The notes under the pieces: generated by a model
What the model was told of the DNA's origin: nothing
Seen by the model: only the letters and a program-made list of their open reading frames with translations
Database searches by the model: none
Position numbers and translations under genes: made by a program
Shown here: positions 26,434 through 35,169 of the stretch, in pieces
How the letters are laid out: every line of letters starts with the position of its first letter
Position numbering within the stretch: position 1 is the first letter of the stretch
From: Streptomyces olivaceoviridis
GTDB taxonomy: Bacteria; Actinomycetota; Actinomycetes; Streptomycetales; Streptomycetaceae
DNA: 64,000 nucleotides
Reading direction: 5' to 3'
NCBI RefSeq assembly: GCF_014650115.1
Contig: NZ_BMUI01000016.1
Location: forward strand, 124,001-188,000

Positions 26434-27552
26434 TCAGGCAGGCGCCGCCGCGGGCTCCCGCACCGCCTGCACCACGGTGTTGCGGACCCGGCAGTAATGC
26501 CCGGCCATGTCACCGCGGTAGCGCCACGGCAGCGCGTTCACATGGCCGTCCACCAGCTTGAACTGCTCCAGCGCCGCCTCGTTGCGGTCCTGGAGGTGCA
26601 GGTAGAACGCCAGCAGGTGCCGCAGCTCCGGCAACCGGGGGTGGGCCGGGTCAGCCGCCGCGGCGTCCTGGAGCGCCGCCTCGACCCGGGCCAGCATCTC
26701 CGGGGTGTTGTCGGCCGTGGTGTCCTCCGAGTCGTCGTGCTCGAAGTGCGCGATGAGCGGCAGCGCCGTCAGCAGGCTGCCCAGCGGCGCGTCGGCGGCG
26801 GCCCGCTCGGCGAACTCGAAGGCCAGCCGCTTCGAGCCGCGCCACTTCGCGCACCAGTACTGGAGGGCCGAGAAGTGGGCCTCGTAGTGGTGCGGGGCAC
26901 GGCTGGAGATCTCCGCCCACAGCTTGTCCATCTCGGCGTTCGGATAGCCGAGGCCCAGCGCCACCCATATCTCCGCGATGTACGGCGTCGGGTCGTCGCG
27001 GTTCAGCGCCGCCGCCCGGGTGATCTCCTCGCGGGCGGAGACCAGGGTGCGGTGGAAGCCCTCGGCCTGCTCCCGGGTCGTGTACTGGGCCGTCTTCGCG
27101 CCGCGCAGCTTCCAGGCGAGGATCACCGTGCTGCGCGCCCGGACGACGGCGGCGTCGGGATCGTCGCGCCGCTCGGCCTCCCACGCCAGCAGCCACGCGT
27201 CCTCCTCGGCCGCGCGGTCCGCCAGCAGGTACGCGAGCGCCGACCGGCGTTCCCAGTCCCGGCCGATCGCCGCGAGCAGGTCGGCGGCCGGCCGCCAGTC
27301 ACCACCGCGCACCGCGGTGAGCACGGCGGTCCACTCCGCCGGCAGGGGCGCGGCGAAGTCGGTGTTCTGCCGCTCTGCGGGCAGCAGCCCGAGCTTCTCC
27401 GCGGCCTGCGCGGCCTGCGCGGCCTCCGTCGCCTCCGCGTCGTCGTCGGGGCTCGGGTGGAACAGCTCCTTCAGGAACACCCAGGCCAGCCACAGCACGA
27501 AGATCAGCGTGGGCACGGCCAGGATGCCCAGGATCCAGAAGAGGACGGTCAT
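26434..27552 (-). CDS. Membrane-anchored helical-repeat protein (paralogue A)
   Basis: The 372-residue protein has one N-terminal membrane helix (about 4-28) and a cytoplasmic alpha-helical region that looks like TPR repeats. It is a clear paralogue of the equally long protein encoded at 29481: both share APHHxxAHxxALxYWCxKWxGS, FAExAAAxAPxGSLLxALP and DGHVxALPW at corresponding positions. I do not recognise a named family. The pair flank an M48 metalloprotease gene on the same strand, which suggests they act with it. Confidence 0.8.
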   Translation of the reverse strand: MTVLFWILGILAVPTLIFVLWLAWVFLKELFHPSPDDDAEATEAAQAAQAAEKLGLLPAERQNTDFAAPLPAEWTAVLTAVRGGDWRPAADLLAAIGRDWERRSALAYLLADRAAEEDAWLLAWEAERRDDPDAAVVRARSTVILAWKLRGAKTAQYTTREQAEGFHRTLVSAREEITRAAALNRDDPTPYIAEIWVALGLGYPNAEMDKLWAEISSRAPHHYEAHFSALQYWCAKWRGSKRLAFEFAERAAADAPLGSLLTALPLIAHFEHDDSEDTTADNTPEMLARVEAALQDAAAADPAHPRLPELRHLLAFYLHLQDRNEAALEQFKLVDGHVNALPWRYRGDMAGHYCRVRNTVVQAVREPAAAPA

Positions 27553-27636
27553 CGGGGGTCGGTCCGTTCGCTCGGGGAGGTACGGCGGTGGTGGGGCGGC
27601 GCGGGCCGGCCGGAGAGCCGGCAGGCCCGCGGCCCG

Positions 27637-29268
27637 TCAGGCGTTCTGGGTCGCCGGCGGCAGGAGCGCCCGCAGCTGTGCGGTGTCGGGGTGGTCGGCG
27701 AGCGCCGCCTCCACGGCCGCATCCAGCGCCGCCTCCGGGCCGTCGTCCTCCGTCCGTGAGCCCCAGCCGGGCAGCCGCACCGTCGCCGGGCGGGACCAGG
27801 AGAACTCCCAGTGCAGCAGCGAACGGGAGCTGAACTCGGCCAGCACCATGGTGCGCAGCGAGCGGCGCAGCACGGGCCGTACGAACTCGCGGAACGCCCG
27901 CCCCTTCGAGGCGGCGGCCACCTCCGACAGCGGCAGCTGCTCGGCCACCCGCCACAGCCGCCCGTCGTCGATGACGTCCAGCAGCGCGGAGAGCGTCGCC
28001 GGCTGCCCGGTGTACTGGGCCAGCGCCCGGTGCAGCGGGGTCTGCGCCGCCGACAGGCCCGTGGCCATGGAGGCGTCCAGCAGAGCCTCCCAGCCGGCCG
28101 CGCGCGGGTAGCGGAGCAGCTCGTCGGTGAGGACGGCGTCCTCCAGGGCGGCCAGGGTGCCCGCCGGGTCGGTCAGCAGGGCCAGTGCCGCCCCCTTGGC
28201 CTCGTCGGCGCGGCCGTCGGCGGGCAGCGCCTCGATCCGGCGCACGCGCTCGGCGATCGGCGGGTGCGAGTCGTACGGACCGGCCGGCTCCTCCGGAAGC
28301 TCCGAGCGGAGCCCCGCCAGCTCCAGTTCACGGGCCGTCAGCAGTCGGCCGAAGCCGCCGAAGAACTCGCCGCGCGGCGGCAGCAGCCGGGCCTGGAGGC
28401 CGAGGGTGGCGTAGGACTCCAGGTAGAAGTCGTGGGAGGCGGACAGGACCGGGATCTCGCGCAGCGCCGACGCGGTCGCGTCACGTCCGGCGATCCGGGC
28501 GGCGGTCAGGTCGGCGGCGAACTCCTGGCCGCGCGCGGTGGAGAGGGAGGCGCGCAGGTAGAGCTTGCCGTACGCGGTGTAGATCTTCGCCATCGTCCGG
28601 TACGTCGCTCCGACGCCGGTCGTGTCGATCCGCTTGCCCTTCTTGCCCTTGGCGATCCGCTTGGCGGACGCCCGTTCCTGCCGGGCCCGGTCGGCGGCGA
28701 CCTTGTCGTCCGCCTTCTCGTGGAACTGGCCGATGACCCGGCCGATCTGCACGCGCCCGCGCACGACGAGCGCGGAGAGCCGGGTGTCCCCGCCGGTGAA
28801 GTGCCCGAACTCATGGGCGAGCACGGACCGCAGCTGGGCCTCGGTCAGGCCGGTCAGCAGCGGGACGCCGAGGTAGAGCCGGCGCGGACCGGGGAGCAGG
28901 CCGAGCAGCCGCGGATTCTCGCTGACGGCCGCGTTGACCTCGCCGGTGAGCAGGATCCGGTCGGGCGCGCGGGTGCCGGCCGCCGCGGCCAGCTCCCGGA
29001 CCAGCGCCCACAGCCGGGGCTCGTCGGCCTCGGTGACCGGGATGCCGTGCCCGTCCTCACCCTTCGGGGTGCGCAGCATCAGCATGCCGCGGACGACGGG
29101 GATGGCCAGCAGGACCGTGACGAAGCCGACCTTCACCGTGAGCGGGCCGTGTCCCCAGCTCGCCACGAGGACGTCGATGCCGATCAGCGCGGCGAGCAGG
29201 ACGAGGCTCAGCAGATAGAAGCCGAGCAGCAGGACGAGGGCGCGCAGCGCGCGCAGAGTTGCGCCCAT
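27637..29268 (-). CDS. M48-family membrane metalloprotease
   Basis: This 543-residue protein has two N-terminal membrane helices (about 8-38 and 45-63), then an M48 peptidase domain with the zinc motif HEFGH (His152, Glu153, His156) and a downstream Glu ligand in ARGQEFAADL. M48 proteases (HtpX/Ste24 type) remove damaged membrane proteins or process small substrates at the inner face. A long C-terminal helical part (320-543) is not typical of HtpX. The ATG at 29268 is used because GGGGGG lies 8 bp upstream; ATG 29307 has no ribosome site. Confidence 0.88.
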   Translation of the reverse strand: MGATLRALRALVLLLGFYLLSLVLLAALIGIDVLVASWGHGPLTVKVGFVTVLLAIPVVRGMLMLRTPKGEDGHGIPVTEADEPRLWALVRELAAAAGTRAPDRILLTGEVNAAVSENPRLLGLLPGPRRLYLGVPLLTGLTEAQLRSVLAHEFGHFTGGDTRLSALVVRGRVQIGRVIGQFHEKADDKVAADRARQERASAKRIAKGKKGKRIDTTGVGATYRTMAKIYTAYGKLYLRASLSTARGQEFAADLTAARIAGRDATASALREIPVLSASHDFYLESYATLGLQARLLPPRGEFFGGFGRLLTARELELAGLRSELPEEPAGPYDSHPPIAERVRRIEALPADGRADEAKGAALALLTDPAGTLAALEDAVLTDELLRYPRAAGWEALLDASMATGLSAAQTPLHRALAQYTGQPATLSALLDVIDDGRLWRVAEQLPLSEVAAASKGRAFREFVRPVLRRSLRTMVLAEFSSRSLLHWEFSWSRPATVRLPGWGSRTEDDGPEAALDAAVEAALADHPDTAQLRALLPPATQNA

Positions 29269-29480
29269 CGGGCAGATCCCCCCACAGGACCTCAGGAAAA
29301 GGGACATGACGGAGCGCCGGGCCGGCGGCGGGCCGACCGGTCGCGGGCGGTGCCTGGCGGTGCTTGGTGGTGCGGTGTGGGGGGATGCGGAGTATGCCCT
29401 ACCGCAGGTCAGAAGGGCAATGCGGGGAGTGGGGAAGGGAAGGCGTGGCGGTTCCGGGCAAGGTGCCTGGGCGGGCGGTG

Positions 29481-30599
29481 TCAGCCGGGGAGGCCGGCCG
29501 GGCTGCCGCCGTTGGCCTCGTAACCGGCCACCGCCAGCGCGCGGTGCAGGGCGAACTCGGCGGCCGGGTCGGTGAACAGGGTCCACGGCAGCGCGCCGAC
29601 GTGGCCGTCGATGTGTATCAGCTGCTGCATGGCCTCCGCCCAGCGCTCGGCGCGGACCAGGAAGAAGAGCAGCAGGTGTCGGACGTGCGGCAGCGTCGGG
29701 TCGCCGGGGTCGGCCGCGTGCACGGCGTGCAGCGCGCCGTGGATCGCCTTGGTGACGACCTCGCTCTGGTAGAAGCTCGCGACCAGGTTGACCTCCGGCA
29801 GGTGCTCGAACACCGCGAACAGCGGCAGCGCGGCGAGCAGCGAACCCTCCGGAGCGCGGGCCGCGGCGGCCTCCGCGAAGGAGTACGCCTGCTCGCGCGA
29901 GCCGTGCCACTTCTCGCACCAGTAGTGCAGCGCGGCCAGATGCGCGCCCATGTGATGCGGGGCGCGGTCGAGGATCTTCAGCCACAGCTGGTCGAACTCG
30001 GCGTGCGGATAGGCCAGTCCGCGCGCGATGGACAGCTCTGTCACGTAGGGCACCGGGTCACCGGGCGCCAGCAGGGCCGCCTGCGCACAGGAGTCCCGCG
30101 CCTCCTCCATGATGATCCGGAAGTCGTCCGTGCCCGGCGTCGACGTCCGCCAGGCCTGCTGCACCAGGAACTCCGCGTGGACGGCGGCGCCGCCCGCGTC
30201 CTTGGGCTGCTCGGCCCGCCACACCCGCAGCCACTGGCCGCCCGGCGTCTCGTGCACCCCGCCGGGCCGCTGCTGCAACTCCAGCGCGGCGGCACCGGCG
30301 AAGGCCTGCACCCGCTGCCAGCGCCGCTCGCCCTCGGACTCGGTGCCGGCCAGCAGTTGGGCGGCGGCCCGGTAGTCCTGGGTGCGCTGCACCAGCTCCA
30401 GGACCTGGAGCAGGTCCTCGTCCGGGCCGGGCAGACGCACGTCCAGCTCCTCCTGGCGCACGAAGCCGTAGGCCGCCGGGTCGGCGGCGTCCGGGTGTCC
30501 CGGGGGGACCTGCTCGATGGCCCCGCGCCTGCGCCGTATGAGCGGGAGCAGCACGAAGCCCAGCAGGAGCAGCGCCATGAGCAGCCAGAGAATCGACAT
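29481..30599 (-). CDS. Membrane-anchored helical-repeat protein (paralogue B)
   Basis: This 372-residue protein has an N-terminal helix (MSILWLLMALLLLGFVLLPL) and a cytosolic helical region. It shares with the protein at 26434 the same length, the same anchor, and the motifs APHHMGAHLAALHYWCEKW and DGHVGALPW. It is probably the first gene of the minus-strand group: paralogue B, M48 protease, paralogue A, msrA. No catalytic motif is visible, so a scaffold or adaptor role seems more likely than an enzymatic one. Confidence 0.8.
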   Translation of the reverse strand: MSILWLLMALLLLGFVLLPLIRRRRGAIEQVPPGHPDAADPAAYGFVRQEELDVRLPGPDEDLLQVLELVQRTQDYRAAAQLLAGTESEGERRWQRVQAFAGAAALELQQRPGGVHETPGGQWLRVWRAEQPKDAGGAAVHAEFLVQQAWRTSTPGTDDFRIIMEEARDSCAQAALLAPGDPVPYVTELSIARGLAYPHAEFDQLWLKILDRAPHHMGAHLAALHYWCEKWHGSREQAYSFAEAAAARAPEGSLLAALPLFAVFEHLPEVNLVASFYQSEVVTKAIHGALHAVHAADPGDPTLPHVRHLLLFFLVRAERWAEAMQQLIHIDGHVGALPWTLFTDPAAEFALHRALAVAGYEANGGSPAGLPG

Positions 30600-30714
30600 G
30601 CCTCAAGCGAACCAGACGCCGCCGACAATTGGCGAACCCCGCCACGGGGCTGTGGAAAACTCCGGACGGGGGCATGACAGCCGGTCCCCTCGCAGACGGG
30701 AAGCACAGGGGCTC

Positions 30715-30783
30715 GGAGCACGTCGGCGGGGCGGTCGGGAGCGCGTCGGTGGGGCGGCCCGGAGCGCGTCGGCGGGGCGGTCC
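30715..30783. repeat. Short tandem repeat, three 23-bp units
   Basis: Three consecutive copies (starting 30715, 30738 and 30761) of GGAGCRCGTCGGYGGGGCGG plus three bases lie in the gap between paralogue B and metB. The copies differ at only a few bases. A function is not evident. Confidence 0.8.
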
Positions 30784-30890
30784 GCAGCATGCCGCCGGGG
30801 ACTGCCGCAGCGTGCCGACGAGATCGCGCGGCACGGCGAGATCTCATGGCGGGCGTCACGATCCCGCCGGGCGCATTACGCTCGGTGCAC

Positions 30891-32048
30891 ATGAGCGACA
30901 GGCACATCAGTCAGCACTTCGAGACCCTCGCGATCCACGCGGGCAACACCGCGGATCCCCTCACCGGCGCGGTCGTCCCGCCGATCTACCAGGTCTCGAC
31001 CTACAAGCAGGACGGCGTCGGCGGGCTCCGCGGCGGCTACGAGTACAGCCGTAGCGCCAACCCGACCCGGACCGCCCTGGAGGAGAACCTCGCCGCGCTG
31101 GAGGGCGGTCGCCGCGGCCTCGCCTTCGCGTCCGGTCTGGCGGCCGAGGACACCCTGCTGCGTACGCTCCTCACCCCCGGCGACCACGTGGTGATCCCGA
31201 ACGACGCCTACGGCGGCACCTTCCGGCTCTTCGCCAAGGTCGCCACCCGCTGGGGGGTGGAGTGGTCGGTCGCCGACACCAGCGACCCGGCCGCCGTGCG
31301 GGCCGCGATCACGCCGAAGACCAAGGCCGTGTGGGTGGAGACCCCCTCCAACCCGCTGCTCGGCATCACCGACATCGCCGCCGTCGCTCAGGTCGCCCAC
31401 GACGCGGGCGCGAAGCTCGTCGTCGACAACACCTTCGCCACGCCGTACCTCCAGCAGCCGCTGTCCCTCGGCGCCGATGTCGTCGTGCACTCCCTGACCA
31501 AGTACATGGGCGGCCACTCCGACGTGGTCGGCGGCGCGCTGATCGTCTCCGACCCGGGGCTCGGCGAGGAGCTGGCCTACCACCAGAACGCGATGGGCGC
31601 CGTCGCCGGCCCCTTCGACTCCTGGCTGGTGCTGCGCGGCACCAAGACCCTCGCGGTGCGCATGGACCGGCACAGCGAGAACGCCACGAGGATCGCCGAC
31701 ATGCTGTCCCGGCACGCGCGCGTGACGAGCGTCCTCTACCCGGGGCTGCCCGAGCACCCCGGCCACGAGGTCGCCGCCAAGCAGATGAGGGCGTTCGGCG
31801 GCATGGTGTCCTTCCGGGTCGAGGGCGGCGAGCAGGCCGCGGTCGACGTGTGCGACCGCGCCCAGGTGTTCACCCTCGGCGAGTCCCTCGGCGGCGTCGA
31901 GTCCCTCATCGAGCACCCCGGCCGGATGACGCACGCCTCGGCGGCCGGTTCCGCGCTGGAGGTCCCGGCCGACCTGGTGCGCCTGTCGGTCGGCATCGAG
32001 AACGTCGACGATCTGCTGGAGGACCTTCAGCAGGCGCTCGGCAAGTAG
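30891..32048 (+). CDS. metB: Cystathionine gamma-synthase
   Basis: The 385-residue PLP enzyme of the Cys/Met metabolism family has the cofactor lysine at 204 in VVHSLTKYMGGHSD and the substrate-shaping YEYSRSANPTR near residue 50. The Actinobacteria group makes cystathionine from O-succinyl- or O-acetylhomoserine and cysteine, but some members act as gamma-lyases, and sequence alone does not settle this. The ATG at 30891 gives the normal family N-terminus (MSDRHISQHFETLAIHAGN); an earlier in-frame start at 30789 is in repeat-rich DNA. Confidence 0.9.
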   Translation: MSDRHISQHFETLAIHAGNTADPLTGAVVPPIYQVSTYKQDGVGGLRGGYEYSRSANPTRTALEENLAALEGGRRGLAFASGLAAEDTLLRTLLTPGDHVVIPNDAYGGTFRLFAKVATRWGVEWSVADTSDPAAVRAAITPKTKAVWVETPSNPLLGITDIAAVAQVAHDAGAKLVVDNTFATPYLQQPLSLGADVVVHSLTKYMGGHSDVVGGALIVSDPGLGEELAYHQNAMGAVAGPFDSWLVLRGTKTLAVRMDRHSENATRIADMLSRHARVTSVLYPGLPEHPGHEVAAKQMRAFGGMVSFRVEGGEQAAVDVCDRAQVFTLGESLGGVESLIEHPGRMTHASAAGSALEVPADLVRLSVGIENVDDLLEDLQQALGK

Positions 32049-32053
32049 CGGGA

Positions 32054-32302
32054 TCACCAGCCGGTGAGCGGTGGGGTCGTCTGCGAGGGCGGCTCCACCC
32101 AGGGGTGGGCGTCGGCCGCCCACACCGCGAACGCGACGGCCGCGACGCAGGCCAGCAGCCACAGGATCCGGCGGACGAGCCGCCGCTGCCGCAGCAGGCG
32201 TTCGCCACGGCGCGCCGCGTCCCCGCACAGCTCCGGCGGCACCGGCGCCCCGCCCCGCTCCATGATCCGCCGCACGGCGGCTTCCCGCTCGTCCCGTTTC
32301 AC
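32054..32302 (-). CDS. Small single-pass membrane protein, end of sigma operon
   Basis: This 82-residue protein has a basic head (VKRDEREAAVRRIMERGG), one transmembrane helix at about 46-64 and a short Pro/Thr-rich outer tail. The GTG start at 32302 overlaps the preceding small gene by GTGA, which marks translational coupling. Its place as the last cistron behind a sigma factor is the one often taken by anti-sigma or membrane partners, but no anti-sigma domain is visible, so that role is only a guess. Confidence 0.72.
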   Translation of the reverse strand: MKRDEREAAVRRIMERGGAPVPPELCGDAARRGERLLRQRRLVRRILWLLACVAAVAFAVWAADAHPWVEPPSQTTPPLTGW

Positions 32303-32403
32303 CACGGCTCCCCGCCGCCGGACCGGCGCTTCCACGAGGAGGGGCCGCCCTGGTGGCGGTCGTCCGAGGGGACGCGCCGCACGAGGTCGTCGGCGCGGCT
32401 CAT
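32299..32403 (-). CDS. 34-residue basic peptide, coupled within sigma operon
   Basis: A frame from ATG 32403 encodes MSRADDLVRRVPSDDRHQGG plus 14 more residues. Its start overlaps the sigma gene stop (ATGA) and its stop overlaps the next gene's start (GTGA). Being wedged between two genes with 4-base overlaps on both sides is strong evidence that it is translated. No domain is recognised. Confidence 0.6.
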   Translation of the reverse strand: MSRADDLVRRVPSDDRHQGGPSSWKRRSGGGEPW

Positions 32404-32903
32404 GACGGTGCCGCCCCGGTGCTCGCCGCGCGGCGGGCGGCCGGGCGGGCGGGGTGCAGCACATCGGCCGTCGCGCGGTCGCAGAGGGCGTGGACGCGTT
32501 CCGTGGGCAGGCCGAGCAGGGCCGCCGTCTGCTCCTCGGCGACACCCTCGTAGAACCGCAGGACGAGGACCAGTCGCTCCCGCGGCGTGAGCGCGGCGAG
32601 CGGACTGCGCGGATCGGGTCGGGCGCGGCCGAAGGCGCCGTACCGGTGCCAGGTGGTGCGCGCGAAGCGGGTGGCGAGGTACTGGCGGGCGCAGTCGTAC
32701 GGGTCCTCGCCGCGCAGCCGGTCCCAGCGGGCGTAGGTGTGCGCGAGCGCGAGCGTCAGCAGGCGCCGCGCGCGCGGGTTGGCGTCCGGCGCCTCCGCGG
32801 TGAGCAGCATGGCGGCGTGCAGCAGGCGCCCGGCCGCGCCCGCGACGAACGCCTCGAACTCCCGGGCCCGGCGGGCACCACGGGCCACTTGCCGATCCCC
32901 CAC
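32400..32903 (-). CDS. ECF-type sigma-70 factor, small
   Basis: The 167-residue protein ends in a sigma region 4 helix-turn-helix (SPLAALTPRERLVLVLRF, then TAALLGLPTERVHALCDRA) and has a short helical N-terminal half that resembles a weakly conserved region 2. This fits the compact SigE-like group of actinobacterial ECF factors. It would direct RNA polymerase to unknown promoters. The GTG at 32903 follows a GGGGGGAGG site. It is the first gene of a three-gene overlapping operon. Confidence 0.82.
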   Translation of the reverse strand: MGDRQVARGARRAREFEAFVAGAAGRLLHAAMLLTAEAPDANPRARRLLTLALAHTYARWDRLRGEDPYDCARQYLATRFARTTWHRYGAFGRARPDPRSPLAALTPRERLVLVLRFYEGVAEEQTAALLGLPTERVHALCDRATADVLHPARPAARRAASTGAAPS

Positions 32904-33043
32904 CGCGCCTCCCCCCGACGGGGTCCCGCCCCGGCCCGGCCGGAGCAGCCGGTCTGGGCGAACCCCTCTGCGGACCCGGTCTCATATCAGGCCAGTGGCG
33001 CGCCGGGGTCAAGACCCCGGAGCCCCTGCTGTGCGGTGCGCGG

Positions 33044-33568
33044 TCAGGAGGCCGGGGGCTGCTCCGCCGCCGGAACGCCCTGCACCGTCATCCGCGCGGA
33101 GAGCGCGTGGTTGAAGCGGGTGAGGAGCGTGCAGAACTGCTCGCGCTCCTCCGGTGCCCAGTCGTGTGTCAGCTCGGCCATGAGCTGACGCCGGGACGAG
33201 CGCACCTCCTCCAGCCGCGCGGCGCCGCGCGGCGACAGCTGGAGCACGACCGCGCGCCCGTCCTCCGGGTGCGAGGTGCGCTTGACGAGCCCGGTGTCGA
33301 CCAGGGGCGCCACCTGCCGGGTGACCGTGGAGGAGTCGATGCCCATGCTCGCGGCGAGCGCCTTGACGCCCATCGGGCCTTCGTTGTCGAGCCGGTTGAG
33401 CAGCAGGTACGCGGCGCGGTCCATGGAGTTGCGCACCTGGCCGACGCCGCCGAGCCGCGTCTGTTCGGCACGGCGGGCGAACACCGCCACCTCGTGCTGG
33501 AGAGTGTCGAGGAGACCGGTGTCACCGACGGTCGTCATGTCCATCGACATTTCAGGTGTTGTGGGCAT
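33044..33568 (-). CDS. MarR-family transcriptional regulator
   Basis: The 174-residue protein has the winged-helix core of MarR (LLLNRLDNEGPMGVKALAA, GIDSSTVTRQVAPLVDTG, then the wing SHPEDGRAVV). These dimeric regulators usually repress a neighbouring gene and release DNA on binding a small phenolic or similar ligand. It is divergent from ilvA with a 144-bp gap, but ilvA is not an obvious target for a MarR protein. Confidence 0.9.
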   Translation of the reverse strand: MPTTPEMSMDMTTVGDTGLLDTLQHEVAVFARRAEQTRLGGVGQVRNSMDRAAYLLLNRLDNEGPMGVKALAASMGIDSSTVTRQVAPLVDTGLVKRTSHPEDGRAVVLQLSPRGAARLEEVRSSRRQLMAELTHDWAPEEREQFCTLLTRFNHALSARMTVQGVPAAEQPPAS

Positions 33569-33712
33569 GGCCGGAGGCTCGCTTCATGAAGGGCTGCTGG
33601 GTTGGGGGACAGGGTACGCGGCCCGGCGCCGAGCCGTACCGGCGCTGCACGAACCGGTCTCGCTGCTTGGTCACACCCGCCGTGCGCGAACGTGAACTGC
33701 GATGCTGGAGTC

Positions 33713-34942
33713 ATGAGCTATCGCGCGGCTGACTCCTTGCGCTCCGTGACCCTCGACGATGTGCGCGGCGCCCAGAAGATGCTCTCGGGGGTGGCCCGTG
33801 TGACCGCGATGGAGGGCAGCCGACACCTGTCCCAGCTGGTCGGCGCCCCCGTGCACCTGAAGTGCGAGAACCTCCAGCGGACCGGCTCGTTCAAGCTGCG
33901 CGGCGCCTACGTGCGGATCGCCGGGCTGCTGCCGGAGGAGCGGGCGGCCGGTGTGGTGGCGGCGAGCGCCGGCAACCACGCGCAGGGCGTCGCGCTGGCC
34001 TCCTCCCTGCTCGGTGTGCACGCGACGGTGTTCATGCCGAAGGGCGCGCCGCTGCCGAAGATCAGCGCGACCCGGGACTACGGCGCCGAGGTGCGCCTGC
34101 ACGGCCAGGTGGTCGACGAGACGCTGGCCGCCGCCCAGGAGTACGCCGCCGGGACCGGCGCGGTGTTCATCCACCCCTTCGACCACCCGGACGTGATCGC
34201 CGGCCAGGGCACGGTCGGCCTGGAGATCCTGGAGCAGTGCCCGGAGGTCCGCACGATCGTCGTCGGCATGGGCGGCGGCGGGCTCGCGGCGGGTATCGCG
34301 GTGGCGGCGAAGGCGCTGCGGCCGGACGTGCGGATCGTCGGCGTGCAGGCGGAGGGGGCCGCCTGCTACCCGCCCTCGCTGGCCGCCGGGCGCCCGATGT
34401 CGTTGCTGAACCCGGCGACGATGGCCGACGGCATCAAGGTGGGGCGGCCCGGCGTGGTGCCGTTCGGGATCGTCGACGAGCTGGTCGACGAGGTGCGCAC
34501 GGTCAGTGAGGACCAGTTGTCGGCGGCGCTGCTGCTCTGCCTGGAGCGGGCCAAGCTGGTCGTGGAGCCGGCCGGGGCGAGCCCGGTGGCGGCGCTGCTG
34601 GCCGCGCCGGACGCCTTCGAGGGCCCGGTCGTCGCGGTGCTCTCCGGCGGCAACGTCGACCCGGTGCTGATGCAGCGGGTGCTGCGGCACGGCATGGCCG
34701 CGCAGGGCCGCTACCTGGCCGTCCGGCTGCGGCTGACGGACCGGCCGGGCGCGCTCGCCACACTGCTCGGGGTGCTGTCGACGGTCGACGCCAACGTCCT
34801 CGACGTGAGCCACGTCCGCACCGATCCCCGGCTCGGTCTCACGGAGGCCGAGGTGGAGCTGCACCTGGAGACGAAGGGCCCGGTGCACTGCGCCGAGGTC
34901 GGCCGGGCCCTGCGGGACGCCGGCTACACCGTCATGGCCTGA
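33713..34942 (+). CDS. ilvA: Threonine ammonia-lyase (threonine dehydratase)
   Basis: This 409-residue PLP enzyme has the cofactor lysine at residue 61 in RTGSFKLRGAY, the phosphate-binding loop GMGGGGLAAG, and a C-terminal ACT domain (about 335-409) beginning LTDRPGALATLLGVLS. It converts threonine to 2-oxobutanoate, the first step to isoleucine. The single ACT domain is the short type seen in catabolic and many Streptomyces enzymes. Promoter elements are probably in the 144-bp gap shared with the MarR gene. Confidence 0.92.
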   Translation: MSYRAADSLRSVTLDDVRGAQKMLSGVARVTAMEGSRHLSQLVGAPVHLKCENLQRTGSFKLRGAYVRIAGLLPEERAAGVVAASAGNHAQGVALASSLLGVHATVFMPKGAPLPKISATRDYGAEVRLHGQVVDETLAAAQEYAAGTGAVFIHPFDHPDVIAGQGTVGLEILEQCPEVRTIVVGMGGGGLAAGIAVAAKALRPDVRIVGVQAEGAACYPPSLAAGRPMSLLNPATMADGIKVGRPGVVPFGIVDELVDEVRTVSEDQLSAALLLCLERAKLVVEPAGASPVAALLAAPDAFEGPVVAVLSGGNVDPVLMQRVLRHGMAAQGRYLAVRLRLTDRPGALATLLGVLSTVDANVLDVSHVRTDPRLGLTEAEVELHLETKGPVHCAEVGRALRDAGYTVMA

Positions 34943-34987
34943 CCCACAGCGGCCGACCACGGCCACCACCCGTTCGAGCGAAGCCTC

Positions 34988-35016
34988 TTGAGGGACGCGA
35001 TACATCGCGTTATGGT
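34988..35016 (+). promoter_or_regulatory. Exporter promoter with 16-bp operator in the spacer
   Basis: TTGAGG (34988) and TATGGT (35011) are spaced by 17 bp, a good vegetative promoter pair. The spacer contains the perfect inverted repeat ACGCGAT-AC-ATCGCGT (34995-35010). A site between -35 and -10 is ideally placed for a repressor. The sequence resembles operators I associate with PadR- or TetR-type repressors of DrrAB exporters in Streptomyces. It is 154 bp upstream of the ATPase start. Confidence 0.7.
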
Positions 35017-35169
35017 GTGTCGTGTGGTCGCCGGCCTGCCCGCTCGCCCACGCACGGCCCCCGCCGCGCACCGCATCGCATCCGCGAAAACCCCGGGCGC
35101 GGCCCGGCGAACAAACCTAGCCTTTGCGAAGAATCCGTCCCGAAAATCCCCGACGACGTGGAGACACAT

